Shown here piece by piece: positions 6,659 to 11,114 of a stretch of DNA of 11,114 bases. The DNA comes from an uncultured Clostridia bacterium. GTDB taxonomy: Bacteria > Bacillota > Clostridia > Christensenellales > Borkfalkiaceae. How positions within the stretch are numbered: the first letter of the stretch is position 1; each line of letters opens with the position of its first letter. The notes under the pieces were generated by a model that ran no database searches, was not told the origin of the DNA, and saw only the letters and a list, made by a program, of their open reading frames with translations. A program made the position numbers and the translations under genes. Where the stretch lies: NCBI GenBank assembly GCA_904501815.1, contig CAJGCN010000040.1, positions 1 to 11,114 on the forward strand. The letters are read 5' to 3'.

Positions 6659-7729
6659 ATGCAGAAAACGGTTGCCATTATCAATATAAAAGCCGTTCAA
6701 GAGAACGCGCGGTTTTTTAAAGAACGTACGGGCGCAAAGCTTTGCGCCGTCGTGAAAGCCAACGCCTACGGGCACGGCGCGGAAGAAATTACGGACGCGC
6801 TGTCGGGGCTTGCGGACTGTTTTGCCGTCGCTTTGATAGAAGAAGGGATTTCGATTAAGCCCGTTGCCTACGGTAAGGAAATTTTAGTCTTTTCCCCGCC
6901 GACGGACGAGAAAGAAGCTCGCGCGCTCATCTTAGAAGGGTTTACCGCTTGCGTGGTGGATTTCGCTTCTGCGAAACTGTTAACCGAGCAAGCAACTCGC
7001 TTAAAAAAGCGGGTAAGCGTACATTTAAAAATCAATACGGGAATGAACCGCTACGGCTTGACCAAAACCGAACTTGAACGGGTTTGTCGGTTGTTGGCGG
7101 GGCAAGCGTTCGTGCGAGTGAGCGGAGTGTTTTCGCATTTATATACGACCAAACGCAAAGAAGCGGAAAAACAGCGCGCGCTGTTTTTAGAACGCTCGGA
7201 GTTTTGCCGAAAATATTTCCCGAACGCCGTAAGGCATTTAAGCGCAACTTTCGGCGGACTGCTTGGAAAAGAATTTTCTTTCGATATGGTGCGCGTGGGA
7301 ATAGGATTGTACGGGTATCTTCCGTGCAAAAAAAAGTTTTTGAAAGAAGAAATTCCTTTAAAAAAAGTTATGCGAGTATACGCCAAATGCGTGGGCGTAC
7401 GCCGTTATTTTTTCGGTGGCGCGGGCTATGGAGCACTGCCTGTAAAACTCAAACGGCAAAGCTTTTTGAGCTTGCTTCGGGTAGGCTACGCCGACGGTTT
7501 TTTGCGAAAACGCCACAACGGCACGAAGGGCGCGGAGAGAAACGCCAACAATTTATGTATGGATATTTGTATACGGAAAGGACGGGCGAAAAAAGGCGAA
7601 TGGGTGGAACTTATGACGGACGCGGACGAAACGGCAAGGAAAACGGGTACGATTTCCTACGAAGTGCTTTGTTCGGCGACAAGGCGAGCGGAGTGTAGAT
7701 ATGTATACGAAGAATTTTCAAATCGTTGA
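6659..7729 (+). CDS. alr: Alanine racemase
   Basis: PLP-dependent enzyme that interconverts L- and D-alanine, supplying D-Ala for peptidoglycan. The 356 residues show the PLP lysine K33 in VVKANAYGHG (31-40), the INTGMNRYGL motif (125-134), VRVGIGLYGY (211-220), the second catalytic tyrosine Y257 in GAGYGALP, VGYADGF (275-281), CMD (300-302) and TISYEVL (331-337). Several parts are unusual: the C-terminal beta domain between GYADG and CMD is short, the usual MDQxxVD reads MDICIRKG, and the typical R-V-P-R near the end reads RAECR. The protein is somewhat shorter than most family members (about 370-390). The ATG at 6659 is the only sensible start, since an in-frame TAA lies two codons upstream. 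No clear Shine-Dalgarno is present, only AAAG immediately before it. A 46-bp gap without a terminator separates it from the zinc-ribbon gene. Confidence 0.9.
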   Translation: MQKTVAIINIKAVQENARFFKERTGAKLCAVVKANAYGHGAEEITDALSGLADCFAVALIEEGISIKPVAYGKEILVFSPPTDEKEARALILEGFTACVVDFASAKLLTEQATRLKKRVSVHLKINTGMNRYGLTKTELERVCRLLAGQAFVRVSGVFSHLYTTKRKEAEKQRALFLERSEFCRKYFPNAVRHLSATFGGLLGKEFSFDMVRVGIGLYGYLPCKKKFLKEEIPLKKVMRVYAKCVGVRRYFFGGAGYGALPVKLKRQSFLSLLRVGYADGFLRKRHNGTKGAERNANNLCMDICIRKGRAKKGEWVELMTDADETARKTGTISYEVLCSATRRAECRYVYEEFSNR

Positions 7730-8309
7730 GCGGGAGCAAACGAGCGTAAAAGAAGAGAAAAAAGAGCTGAGAAGTTTTATGAAACGCCGTCGCGCGGAAA
7801 CGGAAAACCGCGATATTAAAGAGCGTGCGCTCGTGGAAAATTTCTTGAAATTTCTAAGCGAAAAAGGGTTTCAAATCGGGAAAGAATTGACTTGTTTTAT
7901 TTACCTTTCCTATTCTTCGGAAGCGCCTACGCTTTCTTTGATTGACGAGCTGAAAGCGCGCGGAGTAAGGGTTTTGTGTCCGCGCGTGGACGGGGAATAT
8001 ATGCAAGCCGTGCCGTTTGGGGAAGATTTCACCTTGTCGGACAAGGGGATTTTAGAGCCGACGGGGGAAGCATTTTGTGGAAAAATAGATATTGCCGTCG
8101 TGCCTTTGCTCGCCGTTGATAAATTCGGAAAACGCTTAGGCTACGGCGGGGGGTATTACGACAGGTTTTTAACCGCCCATAAAGAAACGCTTGCCGTTGG
8201 GTATTGCTACGATTTCCAAATCGTAGAGAGCGTGCCTTGCGAAGAGCACGATATACCGCTTGACGGGGTCGTTTCGGACAAGCGCAAGTGGACGACAAAA
8301 GAAAAATGA
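7701..8309 (+). CDS. 5-formyltetrahydrofolate cyclo-ligase
   Basis: Predicted to convert 5-formyltetrahydrofolate to 5,10-methenyltetrahydrofolate using ATP, returning a dead-end folate to the one-carbon pool. The 202 residues carry the family hallmarks: a basic N-terminal helix with KELRSFMKRRRA (21-32), PRVDGEYM (94-101), and the signature VVPLLAVDKFGKRLGYGGGYYDRFL across 133-157, whose GYGGGYYDR forms the ATP/phosphate-binding loop. The ATG at 7701 is supported by GGAG seven bases upstream and makes the gene overlap alr by 29 bp; it gives an N-terminal extension of about 15 residues before the conserved helix. No better in-frame start exists downstream before the conserved region. The family is called YqgN in Bacillus, YgfA in E. 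coli and MTHFS in eukaryotes. The overlap with alr points to a shared transcript. Confidence 0.95.
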   Translation: MYTKNFQIVEREQTSVKEEKKELRSFMKRRRAETENRDIKERALVENFLKFLSEKGFQIGKELTCFIYLSYSSEAPTLSLIDELKARGVRVLCPRVDGEYMQAVPFGEDFTLSDKGILEPTGEAFCGKIDIAVVPLLAVDKFGKRLGYGGGYYDRFLTAHKETLAVGYCYDFQIVESVPCEEHDIPLDGVVSDKRKWTTKEK

Positions 8310-8328
8310 AACGTTAAATAAGATACAA

Positions 8329-8344
8329 GGCTTTTAAAAAAGCC
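8329..8344. repeat. Short inverted repeat in the gap before the membrane protein gene
   Basis: GGCTTTTAAAAAAGCC can fold into a 6-7 bp hairpin with a very small loop. It sits in the 51-bp gap after the cyclo-ligase gene, two bases before the AAAGGAG ribosome binding site of the next gene. No T-run follows on the + strand, so it is not a normal intrinsic terminator; an mRNA-processing or stability element is possible, as is chance. Confidence 0.4.
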
Positions 8345-8360
8345 GAAAGGAGAAAACGGT

Positions 8361-9107
8361 ATGAGAGCAAAAGAAAGATGTAAACTGATAGGAAAGAACG
8401 TGTTCGAATGTTTCAAGCGTTCCTTTTCTTCGGGATTTATGTATTGGATGGCTGGCACGATTTTAATGATGCTTACTATGAAAGGAAACCTTGCGACAGG
8501 TTTAACCGCAAAACGGTTGACTTGGACGATCGTTTGTATGGGCGCGGCAATCGCGTATAGCGCGTTCGTGGCGTACGTGTGCGGCGGAACGCACTACGAA
8601 ATGCTCGTTTCGGGGAATATGAAACGTATTTCGGCAATGAATATGGGAACGGAATTTAAAATTTCTTCACATAAAATCGAAAAAGAATACCGCATTTGGA
8701 AAGGCTTTGCAATAGGTGGATTTATTGCACTTATCACTTTGATTGCAGGGATATTCTTCGGCGCAAATCAAGCGGAAATCAATAAAATTGCCGTAGAAGG
8801 GCAAAACCCCACGAAGGTCGTGGCGGTGTTTGCGCTTATCTTCTTCGTGTTTACGGGTTGGTCGGTGCTTCCGTTCTTCTACGCAAACGCGGCGGGTGCG
8901 GCGATTAGCTATTATCTTTGCTGTTTTATGGCGATTATTCCGATTGCCGTTTACGGCGGTATGTATATTGCAGGTGCGTACGGCAGACGTCGCAAGAGCA
9001 TTAAAGCGCAAGAGCTTGCCGATCGCGCGGCGGCGGCAGAAGCGGCAAAACCCAAAAAGATAAACTACGGCGGTTTGCCCGGCACGAAGCCTAAGAAAAG
9101 AAAATGA
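8361..9107 (+). CDS. Unrecognised polytopic membrane protein with basic C-terminal tail
   Basis: I do not recognise the family. The 248 residues contain five likely membrane segments: about 24-42, 53-75, 114-134, 152-174 and 178-207. The N-terminus (1-21) is strongly basic, the 76-113 loop is long and charged and likely cytoplasmic, and the 135-151 loop is nearly neutral and likely outside. After the last segment comes RRRKS, an alanine-rich helix (about 215-230) and a lysine-rich, unstructured-looking end (KPKK ... KPKKRK). With five helices and a cytoplasmic N-terminus, this basic tail would fall outside, against the positive-inside rule, so one segment may be re-entrant or the count may be wrong. 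There is no signal peptide and no visible catalytic or ATP-binding motif. The ATG has AAAGGAG eight bases upstream. Its stop overlaps the rsmD start (ATGA), so the two are probably translationally coupled. Confidence 0.85.
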   Translation: MRAKERCKLIGKNVFECFKRSFSSGFMYWMAGTILMMLTMKGNLATGLTAKRLTWTIVCMGAAIAYSAFVAYVCGGTHYEMLVSGNMKRISAMNMGTEFKISSHKIEKEYRIWKGFAIGGFIALITLIAGIFFGANQAEINKIAVEGQNPTKVVAVFALIFFVFTGWSVLPFFYANAAGAAISYYLCCFMAIIPIAVYGGMYIAGAYGRRRKSIKAQELADRAAAAEAAKPKKINYGGLPGTKPKKRK

Positions 9108-9649
9108 GAATTATCGGCGGTAAATATAAAAGTCGGGTACTTGCGGAATTTGCAGGCGATAAGGTACGCCCGACGGCGGATAGGGTAAAAGAGTCCCTGT
9201 TTAATATTTTGTTTTTGAAAATACGCGGTGCGCGGGTGTTGGACTTGTTTTCAGGAAGCGGTGCGATAGGCTTGGAATGTTTATCCCGCGAAGCGAAAGA
9301 AGTGGTGTTCAACGACCTTTCGAAAGAAAGCGTAGCGCTTTTGAAAAAGAATATGCAGTCGCTTAAAATGCAGCCGAACGGCGAAGACAACAAGATTTAC
9401 AATTTTGATTTTAAAACTTGTTTAAATGCCGTTAGCGGTGAGTTCGATTTTATTTTTATCGATCCGCCGTATGCCTTCGACTACGGCGAACAGGCGCTCA
9501 AAATAATCGCTGAAAAAGGGCTGTTGTCCGAGCAAGGCATTGCCGTATTCGAACGGGACAGGCAAATGCAAACGACGGTGGCAGGTCTTGAAAAATACGA
9601 CGAAAGAAAATACGGGAAAACTTGGCTGAGCTTTTTTAAAAAAGCGTAA
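9104..9649 (+). CDS. rsmD: 16S rRNA (guanine(966)-N(2))-methyltransferase RsmD
   Basis: Predicted SAM-dependent methyltransferase that modifies G966 (E. coli numbering) of 16S rRNA during small-subunit assembly. The 181 residues show the family start MRIIGGKYKSR, the RPTADRVKESLFNIL motif (22-36), the SAM-binding LDLFSGSGAIGLE (46-58), the acidic end of strand 2 at ND (70-71), and the catalytic DPPY motif at 120-123. Length is typical (about 180-190). The ATG overlaps the membrane protein stop in an ATGA junction. The local ribosome binding site is poor (AAGAAAAG), so re-initiation after the upstream gene is the likely mode of translation. The next gene is coaD, a very common rsmD partner in bacteria, which supports both calls. 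Confidence 0.95.
   Translation: MRIIGGKYKSRVLAEFAGDKVRPTADRVKESLFNILFLKIRGARVLDLFSGSGAIGLECLSREAKEVVFNDLSKESVALLKKNMQSLKMQPNGEDNKIYNFDFKTCLNAVSGEFDFIFIDPPYAFDYGEQALKIIAEKGLLSEQGIAVFERDRQMQTTVAGLEKYDERKYGKTWLSFFKKA
9630..9645. repeat. Perfect 16-bp palindrome at the end of rsmD
   Basis: GCTTTTTTAAAAAAGC lies within the last codons of rsmD, ending one base before its TAA, and is just upstream of the coaD ribosome binding site. It is self-complementary but has almost no loop and no following T-run. It resembles the repeat at 8329-8344. It may be simply a by-product of Phe-Phe-Lys-Lys codons. Confidence 0.4.
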
Positions 9650-9661
9650 AAAGGAGTTTTT

Positions 9662-10153
9662 ATGGAGAAAACGACGAGAAAATGCGTGTTTGCGGGCACG
9701 TTCGACCCGCCTACCTTAGGGCATAAAGCGGCGATAGAAGATTGCCTTGCGCTGTTTGACGAAGTGGTGGTAGCGGTCATGGTAAATCCCCAAAAACAAC
9801 CCTGCTTTTCTTCTAAACAGCGAGAAGAAATGTTAAGGCGTATCTTCCCAAACGAAAGCCGTTTGAAAGTGTTGTCTTTTTCAGGCACGGTAGCCGAGCT
9901 TTTGGAAAAAGAAAATACGAAAATCTACGTGCGCGGAATTCGAAACACGGTAGATTTTGAATACGAAAACGCAAACTTTTTTGCGAGCCGTAAATTAGAT
10001 AAAGACTTGATTGCGGTCTATTTGCCTTGTCGGCAGGAATTATTGCACGTAAGCTCGGGAATGGTGAGAAACAGCTTGCGCTTTCAAACGCCGATCGACG
10101 AATACGTCCCCAAAGAAATTAAGGAATATATACAGGAGATTTTAAGTTTATGA
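9662..10153 (+). CDS. coaD: Phosphopantetheine adenylyltransferase (divergent)
   Basis: Predicted to transfer AMP from ATP to 4'-phosphopantetheine, giving dephospho-CoA, the penultimate step of coenzyme A synthesis. The 163 residues fit the family (about 160). Motifs: the nucleotidyltransferase GTFDPPTLGH (12-21, T-x-G-H), VNPQKQPCFSSKQREEM (41-57) matching the family N-x-x-K-x-x-x-F-x-x-x-x-R, VRGIRNTVDFEYE (90-102), and VSSGMVR (130-136). Two differences stand out: the normally conserved M-N-R-x-L helix reads FFASRKL, and the usual I-S-S-S reads V-S-S-G. The GTFDPP start also resembles NadD, but the VRGxR...DFEYE segment and the short length favour CoaD. AAGGAG lies five bases before the ATG. 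The gene follows rsmD by 12 bp, the usual pairing, and its stop overlaps the lipoprotein start. Confidence 0.9.
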   Translation: MEKTTRKCVFAGTFDPPTLGHKAAIEDCLALFDEVVVAVMVNPQKQPCFSSKQREEMLRRIFPNESRLKVLSFSGTVAELLEKENTKIYVRGIRNTVDFEYENANFFASRKLDKDLIAVYLPCRQELLHVSSGMVRNSLRFQTPIDEYVPKEIKEYIQEILSL

Positions 10154-10824
10154 AAAAGATTTTATTTTTGCTCATTTGTTGTTCGCTGTTTTTGGGCGCA
10201 TGTACATCGGATAAGAAAGCTTCAAATACTAAAATACAATGCACTTGCACATGTAAAACACAAGAAGAAAACAAAGGAAATGAAGAAATTATAGAAAATG
10301 AAAATAATGACGAAGAGAAAGAAGAAAATAAAGAACTTTTAATATATTATGAAGCAAAAGTGGAATTTTTTGTAAATCCCGCTAAAAATTCCCAAGACGG
10401 CGAACCGAACGATATGGAAAATGAATACGGCGTAAACGGTTCTTACGGTCAAGCTGTTATGGAAAATATGATTAAACTGTTATCGTCGGAAAGCTTTTCC
10501 AAACAGCTGATGGAAGCTATGCCCGAAGGAAGTAAGCCTAACGTTTCCAAAAACAACGCCGACGGCTCGATAAATGAAATTTATGCAAGTTTTTTGCGCA
10601 AAATCAACAGCTCCGTATGTTTTTCGCATGGCGAAAGCTTTATTTGCGTTTCCCTTTCCGTTTTAGGCAAAGAAAATAAAGATTTTGCAAAAGCTGTGTT
10701 GACGGCGATAAAAACAGAAGTCCCTGCATACGTTGTAAAATATATGGTTGTGCCAAGCGGTTATGATTTTACTAAATGCGTGAAAACTTCCGTCTTAGAC
10801 GAAATTCAAGAAATAACGAAATAA
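10150..10824 (+). CDS. Unrecognised lipoprotein, possible Wzz-like outer domain
   Basis: A 224-residue predicted lipoprotein. The signal peptide is KK plus a hydrophobic stretch (4-14) and the lipobox LGAC, giving lipidated C18. Next come a CTCTC cysteine cluster (31-35) and a strongly acidic Glu/Asn linker (about 38-62). The rest (about 63-224) looks folded: a beta strand YYEAKVEFFVNP, a helix SYGQAVMENMIKLLSSESFSKQLMEAM (98-124), a second helix near 142-151, a strand ESFICVSLSVL, a helix KDFAKAVLTAIKTEVPAYV (177-195), and a final strand. This order recalls the extracellular domain of Wzz/YveK polysaccharide chain-length proteins but without transmembrane helices; this is inference from pattern only. 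The start overlaps the coaD stop (ATGA), with a modest AGGAGA-like site upstream. Codons in the first third are more A/T-rich than those of its neighbours. Confidence 0.85.
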   Translation: MKKILFLLICCSLFLGACTSDKKASNTKIQCTCTCKTQEENKGNEEIIENENNDEEKEENKELLIYYEAKVEFFVNPAKNSQDGEPNDMENEYGVNGSYGQAVMENMIKLLSSESFSKQLMEAMPEGSKPNVSKNNADGSINEIYASFLRKINSSVCFSHGESFICVSLSVLGKENKDFAKAVLTAIKTEVPAYVVKYMVVPSGYDFTKCVKTSVLDEIQEITK

Positions 10825-10853
10825 TAATTTAACATACGAAGGAGTTTTTAGTG

Positions 10854-11114
10854 ATGTTAGAAAAACAATATTTTATCCCTGAGCCCGAAGAATTTCAAGC
10901 GGAATATCCCCTTACGCCCGCTCTTCAAAAAATCAAAAAAGAACGGGATAAGGAAATTTGTGACGTACTTTCGGGAAAAAGCGAGAAAATGCTCGTAATC
11001 GTCGGACCTTGCTCTGCGCACGAGTCCGCGCCTACTCTTGAATACATCTCTCGGCTTGGTAAAATTAACGAACAAGTCAAGGACAAGCTCGTAATCGTGC
11101 CGAGAATTTATACA
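10854..11114 (+). CDS. aroF: 3-deoxy-7-phosphoheptulonate synthase (DAHP synthase), 5' part
   Basis: The N-terminal 87 residues of a class I (AroG/AroF-type) DAHP synthase, which joins phosphoenolpyruvate and erythrose 4-phosphate in the first step of the shikimate pathway. The window ends inside the gene. Visible features are the N-terminal segment with PLTPALQKIKKERDKEI (19-35), then MLVIVGPCSAHESA (46-59), the hallmark motif whose cysteine is a metal ligand in this family, and VIVPRIYT (80-87), just before the expected K-P-R-T. The family more often has M-R-x-Y-F here, so PRIYT is a variant. AAGGAG ends at 10844; the start could be GTG at 10851 (six-base spacing) or ATG at 10854 (nine-base spacing), and I chose the ATG. 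The gap to the lipoprotein gene is only 29 bp. The paralog letter is by convention. Confidence 0.92.
   Translation, partial: MLEKQYFIPEPEEFQAEYPLTPALQKIKKERDKEICDVLSGKSEKMLVIVGPCSAHESAPTLEYISRLGKINEQVKDKLVIVPRIYT

Noticed and set aside
5959..6684. A 241-codon open frame on the minus strand opposite the zinc-ribbon gene
   Set aside because: It lies fully across a well-supported + strand gene with a strong ribosome binding site, and its Phe/Arg-rich product is what the complement of Lys/Glu-rich codons gives.
7084..7698. A 204-codon + strand frame inside alr
   Set aside because: The Arg/Phe-rich product has no recognisable motif and the alr frame has all catalytic motifs across the same stretch.
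9662..10153. Nicotinate mononucleotide adenylyltransferase (NadD) as an alternative identity, because of GTFDPP
   Set aside because: The VRGIRNTVDFEYE segment, the 163-aa length and the rsmD neighbour fit CoaD; NadD is longer and lacks that segment.

Overview
The window looks like core chromosome of a low-to-moderate G+C Gram-positive bacterium, most likely a member of the Clostridia. The basis is the strong AAGGAG-type ribosome binding sites, the frequent GTG and TTG starts, the order dnaG - sigma A - trmK - nif3 seen in Firmicutes, a short primary sigma factor, a lipoprotein with a classical lipobox, and proteins that are Firmicutes-like throughout. I cannot name the genus from sequence alone. 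All recognised genes lie on the + strand.

Layout. Positions 1-168 hold the C-terminal end of an ABC transporter ATPase, closed by a good intrinsic terminator (213-250). A two-gene unit follows: dgt (dNTP triphosphohydrolase) and dnaG (primase), sharing a TTGA overlap. A weaker A/T-paired hairpin spans the dnaG stop codon. The 119-bp gap after it carries a possible promoter for the primary sigma factor gene (3331-4386). From there to the end the genes are tightly packed (gaps of at most about 51 bp, several overlaps) and probably form one or a few long transcripts: rpoD/sigA, trmK, a NIF3-family gene, a coiled-coil zinc-ribbon gene, alr, 5-formyltetrahydrofolate cyclo-ligase, an unrecognised polytopic membrane protein, rsmD, coaD, an unrecognised lipoprotein, and the 5' end of a DAHP synthase gene cut by the window edge.

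How the genes relate. The left part is the replication and transcription-initiation core (dNTP pool control, priming, sigma A), equivalent to the macromolecular synthesis operon but with dgt in front of dnaG. The middle and right parts are housekeeping: tRNA and 16S rRNA methylation (TrmK, RsmD), coenzyme A synthesis (CoaD), one-carbon folate recycling (5-FCL), D-alanine for the cell wall (Alr) and entry into aromatic amino acid synthesis (DAHP synthase).

I found no mobile element, CRISPR array, tRNA, rRNA or riboswitch, and no clearly new multi-gene system. The least explained parts are the membrane protein at 8361-9107 and the lipoprotein at 10150-10824, whose outer domain looks to me like a stripped-down Wzz/YveK-type chain-length domain. 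Two enzymes, CoaD and Alr, carry departures from normally conserved motifs.
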